The translations under genes were made by a program, and so were the position numbers. A stretch of DNA of 64,000 nucleotides, taken from NCBI GenBank assembly GCA_016210205.1, contig JACQUO010000004.1, forward strand, positions 29,120-93,119. Direction: 5' to 3'. Numbering within the stretch: position 1 is the first letter of the stretch; every line of letters begins with the position of its first letter. The notes under the pieces are model-generated. The model made no database searches and was not told the DNA's origin. It saw only the letters and a list, made by a program, of their open reading frames with translations. The stretch is from Chloroflexota bacterium (GTDB lineage Bacteria > Chloroflexota > Dehalococcoidia > JACQUO01). Shown in pieces: positions 1 to 9,407 of this stretch.

Positions 1-457
1 CCTGCCGCTGAAGATTGCTTTCCCCCATCTCAGAGTGACCCTGGTGGACTCCGTCGCCAAGAAGACCGCCTTCTTGACCCACCTGCTAGCTGCGCTGGGC
101 CTGAATGATGTCTCCGTGAAGACAGAGCGGGCGGAGACCCTGGCGCGCCACCCCGACCACCGAGAGAGCTACGACCTGGCGGTCTCCCGGGCCGTGGCCT
201 CCCTCCCTACCCTGCTGGAGCTCTCCCTGCCCTTCCTGCGGGTGGGAGGGGTGATGGTAGCCCCCAAGAAGGGGGCGGTGGCCGCGGAGGTGGCCCGGGC
301 CGGGCGGGCCCTGACCCTCCTGGGCGGGCGGGTGCACCATGTCACCGAGCTCACCCTGGCGGGCGAGAAGCGGGCCCTGGTGGTAGTGGCCAAGGTATCC
401 CCCGTGCCAGAAGCCTACCCCCGGCGGCCCGGCCTCCCCAAAAAACGCCCCCTCTAA
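1..457 (+). CDS. rsmG: 16S rRNA (guanine-N7)-methyltransferase RsmG/GidB, 5'-truncated by window edge
   Basis: Open frame from position 2; LTLVDSVAKKTAFLTHL, YDLAVSRAVASLPTLLELSLPFLRVGG and MVAPKKG motifs typical of RsmG. Confidence 0.9.
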   Translation, partial: LPLKIAFPHLRVTLVDSVAKKTAFLTHLLAALGLNDVSVKTERAETLARHPDHRESYDLAVSRAVASLPTLLELSLPFLRVGGVMVAPKKGAVAAEVARAGRALTLLGGRVHHVTELTLAGEKRALVVVAKVSPVPEAYPRRPGLPKKRPL

Positions 458-830
458 CAGGCCCTCAGCCCTAAAAATATGCCTTAATTGCTCCTCTGGG
501 CGGTCATACCCCCCGAGCTCAGGTCTTGGCCGGCGCCTTTCTCGCCATGCAGACTGAGCCACCAGTCCCAAGCCATCTCTGAGACTACTCGCCCCAAAAA
601 GTTCCCCGAGCGGACTCGTTGTCCCAGGGCTTGTGAGAGACTGATGACGCCAGTTTTTCTTCAGGCCCAAGGGTATCCCCGGGCCTGAAGGCCCCGCCAC
701 AGTCTGGGACTGCCCGTATCCGCCTGCCTCCACCCATTTCGCTTCTGGCCCAGGGCATGTTGCAAAATACTGTCCCCTGCTTTATAGGTCAGAGCTGATA
801 AAAAGACTGGGAAAAGACTGCTCTGGACTA

Positions 831-859
831 TTGACAGTCCGCAAACGGACTGATATAAT
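831..859 (+). promoter_or_regulatory. Perfect-consensus sigma70 promoter TTGACA-N17-TATAAT with inverted repeat CAGTCCG-CAAA-CGGACTG in the spacer
   Basis: TTGACA 831-836, TATAAT 854-859, spacer 17 nt, 7+7 bp perfect inverted repeat between the boxes. Confidence 0.85.
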
Positions 860-893
860 CCCCCTGCGGACTAAAAACGGAGATGAGTCTAAT

Positions 894-1592
894 ATGGTCA
901 CCGCCACCAAAGAGTCCAGTCCCAAGGAGAAGCGACCCCTCCCCCCCTACGGCCCCGTTGGCGGCATGCTGGAGGGCCTGGGGCTGCTGCAGCGCACTAA
1001 GCCGCCCAAAGTGGACACCGCGTTCCTCCAATCTCAGGGCATCGCCCCCAGGAACGAATACAAGGTGGTCGGTGCCCTGCGCTACCTGGACCTCATCAAC
1101 GACGAGGGGACGCCCACGGAGAAATGCAAGCTGCTGCGAACTCGTGGGCCAGATTACACTCAGGCGCTCCAAGACCTGGTGAAAAGCGCCTATGCCGGGT
1201 TTTTCCGGAACCGGGAGCTCAAGTCCGTCACCGGAGACGCCATCTACAACTACTTCGTGACCGAGGAGGGGCTGGGACCGGAGATGGCCGCCAAGGCCTC
1301 CCGTTTCTTCGTCGCCCTCTGCCAACAGGCCGGCCTCCCCCTGCCCGCCGTGGCCGAGCCCCGGCGGCGCCTCCGCCGCGAGCGGACGGCCCGGCCCGCG
1401 GCCACGCCCCCGCGGCGAGGACAGCGCTCCCCCCGCCAGACCCCAGACATCAAGGGGCCCTTGGCCCCGGCCCCCGACCTGCCCCTGGTCTTCAGCCTCT
1501 CCCCCCTGGAGATGGACCAGCTGGATGACGAACGCCTCACCCAGCTCTTCCGCAAGGTGAGGCAGGCCTGGGAACGCTCCGCCCAGAACTAG
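894..1592 (+). CDS. DUF5343-like protein, possible DNA-binding autoregulator
   Basis: ORF track start (831) is the -35 box; in-frame ATG at 894. Conserved YGPVGGMLEGL..FLQSQGIAPRNEYKVVGALRYLDLINDEGTPTEK; paralogue at 38430. Confidence 0.7.
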   Translation: MVTATKESSPKEKRPLPPYGPVGGMLEGLGLLQRTKPPKVDTAFLQSQGIAPRNEYKVVGALRYLDLINDEGTPTEKCKLLRTRGPDYTQALQDLVKSAYAGFFRNRELKSVTGDAIYNYFVTEEGLGPEMAAKASRFFVALCQQAGLPLPAVAEPRRRLRRERTARPAATPPRRGQRSPRQTPDIKGPLAPAPDLPLVFSLSPLEMDQLDDERLTQLFRKVRQAWERSAQN

Positions 1593-1707
1593 GCCGCCTC
1601 CCGCAGGCCCCACGCCCAGGCTTTCCCTAAGATGGCAACGGCCCTAAGTTCCCCCGCCAACCTGCGTTGCCCCGTCGCCGTCCCCCGTGCTACAATAGCC
1701 CTAAGCC

Positions 1708-2823
1708 ATGTCGGAACTGGGTTATTGGGTCGCCTTCCACCGCATCCCCGGGATTGGACGCCACCGCTTCAACCTTCTGCTGAACCATTTCGGCACCTTG
1801 AAGCAGGCATGGCAGGCCCGGGACAATGAGCTTTACGCTGCGGGGCTGGAAGCCAGGTCAGTCCAGGCCATCGTAAGCCACCGACCGGGGATTTCCCCCC
1901 AAGTGGAGGTGGAGAAGCTGGAACGGGCCGGAATCAGTGCCCTCACCTGGGAGGACCCCGCCTACCCCGCACGGCTGAAGGAGACCCAGGACCCTCCACC
2001 GGTGCTTTACCTCCGGGGCAACCTCACCCCCGCCGACGAATGGTCGGTGGCCGTGGTGGGCACCCGCCGGGCCACCGTCTACGGACGAGAGGCCACGGAG
2101 CGCCTGGCAGGAGACCTGGCCCGGAGCGGCATCACCATCGTCAGCGGCCTAGCCCGGGGCATCGATGCGGTGGCGCACCGGGCCGCCCTGGAGGCCGGGG
2201 GGCGGACCATCGCCGTCTTCGCCTGCGGCCTGGACGTCTGCTATCCCCCAGAGCACAAGGGCCTGGCTCAGGCTGTGGCGGAAAATGGAGCGCTAGTGAG
2301 CGACTATCCCCTGGGAACACGCCCCAGGGCAGAGAACTTCCCTCGGCGCAACCGCATCATGAGCGGCCTCAGCCTGGGGGCCCTGGTCATCGAGGCGGGG
2401 GAGGGCAGCGGGGCCCTCATCACCGCCCGTCTGGCCCTGGAGCAGGGACGGGAGGTCTTCGCCGTGCCGGGGAGCATCCTCTCCCCCCTGAGCCGGGGCG
2501 TCAACCGCCTCATCCAGGACGGGGCCAAGCTGGTCATGGATACCCGGGATGTCCTGGAGGAGCTGAACCTGGCGGTGGTGGGCCAGCAGCTGGAGATGAA
2601 AGAGCTGCTCCCCGAGAATGCCGCCGAGGCGGCCCTGCTCCAGTGCCTCTCCTCCGAGCCCATCCACATCGATATGCTGCGGCGACGCGCCAACCTGCCC
2701 ATGGCAGAGGTGAGCAGCACCCTGGCCATGATGGAGCTGAAGGGGCTGGTCCGCCAGCTGGGCGGTATGCATTATGTAAAGGCACACGAGGCCCAGGTCA
2801 CCTACGAGGTGAGAGCCCGGTAA
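1708..2823 (+). CDS. dprA: DNA processing protein DprA
   Basis: VAVVGTRRATVYGREATERLAGDLARSGITIVSGLARGIDAVAH; GALVIEAGEGSGALITARLALEQGREVFAVPG. Confidence 0.97.
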   Translation: MSELGYWVAFHRIPGIGRHRFNLLLNHFGTLKQAWQARDNELYAAGLEARSVQAIVSHRPGISPQVEVEKLERAGISALTWEDPAYPARLKETQDPPPVLYLRGNLTPADEWSVAVVGTRRATVYGREATERLAGDLARSGITIVSGLARGIDAVAHRAALEAGGRTIAVFACGLDVCYPPEHKGLAQAVAENGALVSDYPLGTRPRAENFPRRNRIMSGLSLGALVIEAGEGSGALITARLALEQGREVFAVPGSILSPLSRGVNRLIQDGAKLVMDTRDVLEELNLAVVGQQLEMKELLPENAAEAALLQCLSSEPIHIDMLRRRANLPMAEVSSTLAMMELKGLVRQLGGMHYVKAHEAQVTYEVRAR

Positions 2824-2850
2824 ACCGTAGTTTGGGAAGTGAGGTGCGCC

Positions 2851-3459
2851 ATGTCAGAACCCTTAGTCATAGAAATCTACTCCGATTATCTCTGCCCCTG
2901 GTGCTACATCGCCTCAATCCGTTTCGATGAGATTAAGGAGGAGTTCAGGGACCAGGTCTCCCTCCGCTGGATGTCCTATCCCCTGCGGCGAGAGGAGCAG
3001 CCGGGACGCCGCCCCAACCCCCGCACGGCCTCCCACATCTCTCGGCCCCAGCAGGAGGAGCCCAGCGCCATCTTCAAGCCCTGGCCCCAGGACAAAGACC
3101 TGCCCTCCTCCAGCCTGTCCGCCCTGGAGGCGGCGAAGTGTGCGGAGCTTCAGGGAGAGGAGCTGGCCCGGCGCTTCCACCTCCGCCTCATGAAGGCCAA
3201 CTTCGAGGAATCCCAGGACATCAGCCAGCGGGAGGTGCTCCTGGGCCTGGCCGCCGAGATAGGTCTAGAGGTCAAGAGCTTACAGCGCCATCTGATCTCG
3301 GGGCAGATGCGCCCCAAGGTGCTCCAGGAATTTGAGAAGGCCCGCTCCCTCAACATCTTCGGCATCCCCACCGCCATCTTCGGCGGCAAGATACGGCTGG
3401 AGGGAGCCGTGCCCATAGACATGTACCGCCGGGCCATCGCCGTCTGCGGCAAAGATTAG
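2851..3459 (+). CDS. DsbA/FrnE-family thioredoxin-like oxidoreductase
   Basis: IEIYSDYLCPWCYIASIRFDEI with CPWC motif; FGIPTAIFGGKIRLEGAVP. Confidence 0.85.
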   Translation: MSEPLVIEIYSDYLCPWCYIASIRFDEIKEEFRDQVSLRWMSYPLRREEQPGRRPNPRTASHISRPQQEEPSAIFKPWPQDKDLPSSSLSALEAAKCAELQGEELARRFHLRLMKANFEESQDISQREVLLGLAAEIGLEVKSLQRHLISGQMRPKVLQEFEKARSLNIFGIPTAIFGGKIRLEGAVPIDMYRRAIAVCGKD

Positions 3460-3476
3460 CCGGGGAAGCCGCCCCA

Positions 3477-3619
3477 GAGGTCGTTTAGAAACGGGGGTTG
3501 CCAGGGGGCAATGCCCCCTGGTCGGGGTTATGGGGGTGTCCCCCAGCTTCATTCAATCCCTCCTTCCGGGCCAGGAAGGAGGTCAGGGGGATGGTCCTAA
3601 GGCGTTACTAAACGACCTC
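3477..3619. repeat. MITE-like interspersed repeat with terminal inverted repeats GAGGTCGTTTAG/CTAAACGACCTC
   Basis: 12-bp perfect terminal inverted repeats (about 17 bp with one mismatch) and internal hairpins CAGGGGGCAATGCCCCCTG, TGGGGGTGTCCCCCA, CTTCCGGGCCAGGAAG. Confidence 0.8.
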
Positions 3620-3667
3620 CCCAACCCCTTTGACAAGGGCTTATAATAAGGCCATGAAGGAGGGCCC

Positions 3668-5785
3668 GTGGCCAAGCCTCTGGTGATAGTGGAGTCCCCC
3701 GCCAAAGCCCGCACCGTGGGCCAGATGTTGGGGGGCCGTTATACGGTCAAGGCCTCGGTGGGACACATCCGAGACCTGCCCAAATCCGAGTTGGGGGTGG
3801 ATGTTGAGAAGGCTTTCACCCCCAAATATGTTATCCCTAAAGAGAAGCGCAAGGTGGTCCAGGAGCTAAAGGACCTGGCCCAAAAGGCTCGTGAGGTCTT
3901 CCTGGCCACCGACCCGGACCGCGAGGGCGAGGCCATCTCCTGGCATCTGTCCCAGGCCATGGGCCTGGACACGGACAAGGCCCGCCGGGTGGTCTTCCAC
4001 GAGATTACCCCAGAAGCCGTAGCCGCCGCCTTCCGCCATCCCCGTTCCATCGACAGCCGCCTGGTGGATGCCCAGCAGGCACGGCGCATCCTGGACCGCC
4101 TGGTGGGATACAAGCTCAGCCCCCTCCTCTGGCGCAAGGTGAAGGGCCGACTCTCCGCGGGGCGGGTGCAGTCCGCGGCCCTGCGCCTGGTAGCCAACCG
4201 AGAGCGGGAGATTGCCGCCCACCAGCCGGAGGAGTACTGGCACATCGAAGCAGAGCTCACCCCCACCGGCCCCCGCGACTGGCCCTTCCGGGCCTTGCTG
4301 GTGGCACTCCAGGGCCAGCGGAAAAAGCTGGAGATAGGGGATGAGGCCACCGCCACGGCCCTGGTGCAGGAGCTGGAGAAAGCCTCCTATCGGGTGTCCT
4401 CCGTGGCCATCAAAGAGACCAAGCGCCGCCCCGCGCCGCCCTTCATCACCAGCACCCTCCAGCAGGAGGCCTGGCGCAAGCTGGGCTTCGCGGCTCAGCG
4501 CACCATGGCCCTGGCCCAGCAGCTCTACGAAGGCCTGCCCCTGGACAAAAAGGGGTCGGCCGGGCTCATCACCTACATGCGCACCGACTCCACCCGGGTG
4601 GCGGCCTCGGCCCTGGAGGAGATTCGGGGCTTCATCGTCGAGAAATACGGCCGAGACTACCTGCCGCCCAAAGCCCGGGTCTTCGCCAAAAAGGCCAAAG
4701 GAGCCCAAGAGGCCCACGAGGCCATCCGCCCCACCGCCATAGACCGCACCCCGGAGGCCCTCAAGCCCTATTTGACCTCCGAGCAGGCCCGGCTCTACGA
4801 GCTTATCTGGAAACGCATGCTGGCCAGCCAGATGGCGGAAGCCCGCCTGGAGCAGACCACCGCCGAGATTGCGGCCCACCCCGCTGCCGGCGGCCGGGAG
4901 TATCTCCTGCGGGCCACGGGGACCAAAGTCCTCTTTCCGGGCTTCCTCACCCTCTACCGCGAGGGTCGGGACGAGGAGGAAGAGGAGGAACGGCCCCCCC
5001 TACCCACCCTGAAAGAGGACGAGACCCTGCGCCTTCTGGGCCTGTTCCCGGCGCAGCATTTCACCCAGCCGCCACCCCACTACTCCGAGGCCAGCCTCAT
5101 CCGCGCCCTGGAAGAGCACGGCGTGGGTCGCCCCAGCACCTATGCCACCATCGTCTCCACCCTGCAGGGGCGGCGCTACCTCCAACGAGAGAAGGGAAAA
5201 CTCCTGACCACAGAGCTGGGCCTCACGGTGAACGACCTCTTGGTGGAGCACTTCCCAGAGATTATGGACATCGCCTTCACCGCCCACCTGGAGGCGGAGC
5301 TGGACGAGATAGCCGCGGGCGACCGGCAGATGGTGTCCACCCTGGAAGAATTCTACCATCCCTTCATCCGCCGCGTGGAGGACGCCCGGACACAGATGAA
5401 GGTGGTGAAGGCCCCACCCCAGCCCACAGGGGAGGCCTGCGAGAAATGCGGCCAACCCCTGGTTCTCAAAGAAGGACGCTTTGGCCCCTTCATTGCCTGC
5501 TCCGGCTTCCCCAAGTGCCGGAACACCAGGCCCGTGAAGACAACCGTGGGCGTCCCCTGCCCCCAGTGCGGCGGGGACATAGTGGAGAGGCGCGGGCGGC
5601 GTGGCCGTCCCTTCTATGGCTGCTCCAATTACCCCAAGTGCGACTTCGCCACCTCCCGCCATCCCCTGCCCCAACCCTGCCCCCACTGTGGCGGCCTCAT
5701 GGTAGAGGACAAGGATGGAGCCAAATGCCTCAAATGCCAGACCCGGACCGCGCCGGCCAAGGCCAAAATCGCGGCGCCGGCCTAA
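3668..5785 (+). CDS. topA: DNA topoisomerase I with C-terminal zinc-finger repeats
   Basis: MAKPLVIVESPAKARTVGQML; LATDPDREGEAISWHL; C-terminal CxxC motif repeats. Confidence 0.98.
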   Translation: MAKPLVIVESPAKARTVGQMLGGRYTVKASVGHIRDLPKSELGVDVEKAFTPKYVIPKEKRKVVQELKDLAQKAREVFLATDPDREGEAISWHLSQAMGLDTDKARRVVFHEITPEAVAAAFRHPRSIDSRLVDAQQARRILDRLVGYKLSPLLWRKVKGRLSAGRVQSAALRLVANREREIAAHQPEEYWHIEAELTPTGPRDWPFRALLVALQGQRKKLEIGDEATATALVQELEKASYRVSSVAIKETKRRPAPPFITSTLQQEAWRKLGFAAQRTMALAQQLYEGLPLDKKGSAGLITYMRTDSTRVAASALEEIRGFIVEKYGRDYLPPKARVFAKKAKGAQEAHEAIRPTAIDRTPEALKPYLTSEQARLYELIWKRMLASQMAEARLEQTTAEIAAHPAAGGREYLLRATGTKVLFPGFLTLYREGRDEEEEEERPPLPTLKEDETLRLLGLFPAQHFTQPPPHYSEASLIRALEEHGVGRPSTYATIVSTLQGRRYLQREKGKLLTTELGLTVNDLLVEHFPEIMDIAFTAHLEAELDEIAAGDRQMVSTLEEFYHPFIRRVEDARTQMKVVKAPPQPTGEACEKCGQPLVLKEGRFGPFIACSGFPKCRNTRPVKTTVGVPCPQCGGDIVERRGRRGRPFYGCSNYPKCDFATSRHPLPQPCPHCGGLMVEDKDGAKCLKCQTRTAPAKAKIAAPA

Positions 5786-5829
5786 ACTCCTACCCAGAGA
5801 CTTTTTATGCTAAAGTGGCGGGGACGAAG

Positions 5830-6276
5830 ATGAAAATATTAGTGGTACACGGGCCTAACCTCAACCTCCTGGGTCACCGCGACGCATCACACTACGGCCG
5901 CCAGACCCTGGCGGAAATCGACGCCCTGGTGCAAAAGCGAGCCCGGGAGCTGGGGGCAAAGGTTGCGACTTTCCAGTCCAACTCCGAAGGGGCACTCATC
6001 GACTTCATCCAAAAAGAGCGCCCCGACTCCCAGGGCATCATCATCAACCCGGGGGCCTACACCCACTACGGGCTGGCCCTGCGGGACGCCCTGGCCGACA
6101 CCGGCCTCCCCATCATCGAGGTGCACCTCTCCAACATCCACGCCCGGGAGGGGTGGCGCCGCCACTCCGTCATCGCCCCCATCGCCCGGGGCCAAATCTC
6201 CGGTCTCAAAGGGCAGGGCTACATCGCCGCCCTGGAGGCCTTGGTGGCCCTGCTCCAGGAGGAAGAGAAACCGTGA
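5830..6276 (+). CDS. aroQ: Type II 3-dehydroquinate dehydratase
   Basis: MKILVVHGPNLNLLGHR; INPGAYTHYGLALRDAL; EVHLSNIHAREGWRRHS. Confidence 0.96.
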   Translation: MKILVVHGPNLNLLGHRDASHYGRQTLAEIDALVQKRARELGAKVATFQSNSEGALIDFIQKERPDSQGIIINPGAYTHYGLALRDALADTGLPIIEVHLSNIHAREGWRRHSVIAPIARGQISGLKGQGYIAALEALVALLQEEEKP

Positions 6277-7343
6277 AGGAACGGCTGGCTCACCTGCGGG
6301 AGCAGCTCAAAGAAGTGGGCCTGGATGCCATCCTCATCTCCGACGACACCAACCGCCGCTACTTCTCCGGCTTCCACGGCACCGCGGGTTTCCTCCTGGT
6401 AAGCCAGAAGCAGGCCATCCTGGCCACCGACTTTCGTTACACGGAGCAGGCCCGCCACCAGGCCCCGGACTTCGAGGTCCTTGAGGTTGAGGGAGGCCTA
6501 TCCCAGTGGTTCCCTAAAGCCGCTAAGGATTTGGGGCGGGCCCGCCTGGGCTTCGAGGCCGACCACATGACCCTGGCCTCCTACAGGCAATGGACCAACG
6601 CCGTGGGCCAGATGGAGCCCAAGCTCCGCCCAGAACTGGTGTCCACTGAAGGAATCGGACTCTCTTTGCGGTCTATCAAAGACCTCGAGGAGATTAGCTA
6701 CCTGGAGCAGGCCGCCGCCCTAGCCGACAGCGCCATCTCCTACGCCAGGACGCTACTCCGGCCGGGGATGAAGGAGTGGGAGCTGGCCTGGGAGCTAGAG
6801 CAGCACCTGCGCCGGCGGGGTAGCGAGTCACTCCCCTTCCCCATCATCGTCGCTGCCGGGCCCAATGCCGCCTCCCCCCACCACCACCCCGGGGATGACA
6901 TCATCATGCCCGGCCAGCCCGTGGTGGTGGATCTGGGGGCGCGGGTCTCCGGCTACTGCTCCGACATCACCCGCACCTTCTGCCTAGAGCCAATCTCGGT
7001 GGACTACCGCCGCATCTATGACATCGTCCTCCGGGCACAGTTGGCGGCCATCTCCGGCCTCCGGACGGGGATGACGGGAGGCGCGGTGGACGGCCTGGCC
7101 CGAAACGCCATCGAAGCCACGGGCTACGGCAAAGACTTCGGCCACGGGCTGGGCCACGGGGTGGGGCTGGAAGAGCACGAGCTGCCGCGCCTGGGCCGCG
7201 GCTCCAGCCACACCCTGGACGAGGGCATGGTCTTCACCATAGAGCCAGGCATCTATCTAAACGGCTGGGGCGGGGTGCGCATCGAGGACATGGTGGCCCT
7301 CACCGGAGGCAAGCCCCACCTCCTCACCAAAGCCGCCAAATAA
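6273..7343 (+). CDS. Xaa-Pro peptidase, M24 family
   Basis: GTG start overlaps aroQ stop; VVVDLGARVSGYCSDITRTF; GHGLGHGVGLEEHELPRL; TIEPGIYL. Confidence 0.95.
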   Translation: MKERLAHLREQLKEVGLDAILISDDTNRRYFSGFHGTAGFLLVSQKQAILATDFRYTEQARHQAPDFEVLEVEGGLSQWFPKAAKDLGRARLGFEADHMTLASYRQWTNAVGQMEPKLRPELVSTEGIGLSLRSIKDLEEISYLEQAAALADSAISYARTLLRPGMKEWELAWELEQHLRRRGSESLPFPIIVAAGPNAASPHHHPGDDIIMPGQPVVVDLGARVSGYCSDITRTFCLEPISVDYRRIYDIVLRAQLAAISGLRTGMTGGAVDGLARNAIEATGYGKDFGHGLGHGVGLEEHELPRLGRGSSHTLDEGMVFTIEPGIYLNGWGGVRIEDMVALTGGKPHLLTKAAK

Positions 7344-7356
7344 GGTTCCTCAAGCC

Positions 7357-8535
7357 ATGGCCGTCTACCTGGTCTCCCAAATCACCACCTACTTAAGGGG
7401 CGTCCTGGAGTCCGACCCCCTCTTGGGGGACCTCTGGGTCCAGGGGGAAATCTCCAACCTGTCCCGGCCCTCATCGGGGCATCAGTACTTTATCCTCAAG
7501 GATGCCGACGCTCAACTAAAAAGCGTCCGCTTCCGACAGCACCGCTTCGGCCTGGAGCCCCTGGATGGCCAGGAGGTGCTGGCCCACGGGCGCATCTCCC
7601 TCTATGAGGCCCGAGGCGACCTCCAGCTCTATGTGGACTTCCTGCAGCCCGCCGGCGTGGGGGCCCAGCGGGCGGAGTTCGAGCTCCTCAAGGCCAGGCT
7701 GGAGGCCGAGGGCCTGTTCGAGGAGACCCGCAAGCGGCCCCTGCCGCTCTTCCCACAGCGCATCGGCGTGGTCACCTCCCCCAGCGGGGCCGTCTTCCAC
7801 GACATCGTCCGGGTGGTGGAGCGCCGCTATCCCCTGGCGGAGCTAGTGCTGGCCCCCACCCCCGTCCAGGGGGAGCGGGCAGCGCCAGGGATTGTAGCCG
7901 CCCTCCAGGCCCTGCATCACCTCGAGGGCATCGATGTCATCATCGTAGCCCGGGGCGGCGGCTCCTGGGAGGAGCTGGCCCCCTTCAACGACGAGACGGT
8001 GGCCCGGGCCATCTTCGGGAGCCACATCCCTGTGGTCACCGGCGTGGGCCACGAGACCGACTTCACCATCGCCGACTTCGTGGCAGACCGCCGCGCCCCC
8101 ACCCCTTCGGCGGCAGCGGAGCTGGTGGTGCCGGATCAGCGTGAGCTCAAAGCCCGCCTGGAGGAGGGCCAGCGGGCCTTGCGCCAGCTGACCCTGGAGC
8201 TAATCACCGCAAGCCGTTCCCACCTGCGGTTGGCCCAAGCCCACCTCATGAGCCAGCAGCCCGACCTGAGCCGTCGGCGACAGCGTTTGGGTGAGCTACT
8301 GCACCAGGCAGGAGAGAGCCTGCGCTCCCAGCTGGCCCTGCGGGGCGAAAGGCTCTCCAGCCACGGCCGGCAGCTGGCGGCCCTTAGCCCCACCCAGACC
8401 CTGGGCCGCGGCTACGCCCTGGTCCAGGCCGGGGCCACCGGTCAGGCCATCACCCAGGTGAGCCAGGCAGTCAGAGGGGAAGCCATCGCCATCACGGTCT
8501 CCGATGGCTCCTTCCCCGCGGAGGTCACGGGCTGA
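7357..8535 (+). CDS. xseA: Exodeoxyribonuclease VII large subunit
   Basis: LWVQGEISNLSRPSSGHQYFILKD; GVVTSPSGAVFHDI; IIVARGGGSWEEL; GVGHETDFTIADFVADRRAPTPSAAAEL. Confidence 0.97.
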   Translation: MAVYLVSQITTYLRGVLESDPLLGDLWVQGEISNLSRPSSGHQYFILKDADAQLKSVRFRQHRFGLEPLDGQEVLAHGRISLYEARGDLQLYVDFLQPAGVGAQRAEFELLKARLEAEGLFEETRKRPLPLFPQRIGVVTSPSGAVFHDIVRVVERRYPLAELVLAPTPVQGERAAPGIVAALQALHHLEGIDVIIVARGGGSWEELAPFNDETVARAIFGSHIPVVTGVGHETDFTIADFVADRRAPTPSAAAELVVPDQRELKARLEEGQRALRQLTLELITASRSHLRLAQAHLMSQQPDLSRRRQRLGELLHQAGESLRSQLALRGERLSSHGRQLAALSPTQTLGRGYALVQAGATGQAITQVSQAVRGEAIAITVSDGSFPAEVTG

Positions 8536-8536
8536 T

Positions 8537-8758
8537 ATGCCACCACAGAAGAAAGAGCTGACCTTCGAGGCGGCCTTCCAGAAGCTGGAGGAGACGGTGC
8601 GCCGCCTGGAGGCCGGCGGGCTGACCCTGGAGGAATCCCTGGCCCTCTACGAGGAGGGTACGCGGCTGGCCCATCTCTGCGGCCAGCGCCTGGAGGAGGC
8701 CAAATTGCGCATCACCCAGCTGGAGCTAGGCCTGGGCCAGGGGGCCAGCTCTGAGTAA
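8537..8758 (+). CDS. xseB: Exodeoxyribonuclease VII small subunit
   Basis: LTFEAAFQKLEETVRRLEAGGLTLEESLALYEEGTRL. Confidence 0.95.
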   Translation: MPPQKKELTFEAAFQKLEETVRRLEAGGLTLEESLALYEEGTRLAHLCGQRLEEAKLRITQLELGLGQGASSE

Positions 8759-9407
8759 GGCCTTCCTGAAGCTCGACCTCCATGTCCATACCGTCTGTTC
8801 TCCAGACTCGTCCATCGCTTTAGAGCAGCTGGAGGGCCGTTTGCGGCAGGTGGGGCTGGACGCCGTGGCCATCACGGACCACAACGCCATCACCGGGGCC
8901 TTGGAGCTTGCTCGCCACACCCCCTTCCTCGTCATCGTGGGCGAGGAGATCATGACCAGCGCCGGCGAAATCATGGGCCTATTTCTTGAAGAGCACATCC
9001 CCCCCGGCCTTAGCCCGGTGGAGACCGCCCAGCGCATCAAAGCCCAGGGAGGGCTGGTCGGCGTGCCCCACCCCTTCGACCGGCTACGGCGTAGCCGCCT
9101 CAAGGAGAGCGCCTGGAGCGACCTCCTGCCCCTGGTAGACCTCATCGAGGTGTTCAACGCCCGCACCCACCTGGCCCGCGACGGCCAGCGGGCCTGCCGC
9201 TTCGCCCAGGAGCACGGGCTGCTCCAGGGGGCGGGGAGCGACAGCCACAGCCTGGGGGAGTTGGGCCGGGCCTATGTGGAGCTGCCCCCCTTCTCCGGGC
9301 CCAAGGAGTTCCGTCGCGCCCTGGCCCAGGGACGGGTAGTGGGGCGGCAGGCCAGCCTCCTGGTGCACCTCCGCAGCACCCTGGCCAAGCTGAGAAGTCG
9401 CCCATGA
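8751..9407 (+). CDS. PHP-domain phosphoesterase (start uncertain, possibly non-ATG)
   Basis: Frame extends upstream of the 8841 ORF through LKLDLHVHTVCSPDSSI; TDHN, GVPHPFDR and GSDSH motifs. Confidence 0.85.
   Translation: MSKAFLKLDLHVHTVCSPDSSIALEQLEGRLRQVGLDAVAITDHNAITGALELARHTPFLVIVGEEIMTSAGEIMGLFLEEHIPPGLSPVETAQRIKAQGGLVGVPHPFDRLRRSRLKESAWSDLLPLVDLIEVFNARTHLARDGQRACRFAQEHGLLQGAGSDSHSLGELGRAYVELPPFSGPKEFRRALAQGRVVGRQASLLVHLRSTLAKLRSRP

Noticed and set aside
828-1613. 261-aa minus-strand ORF
   Set aside because: Antisense to the DUF5343-like gene, which has a promoter and a paralogue.
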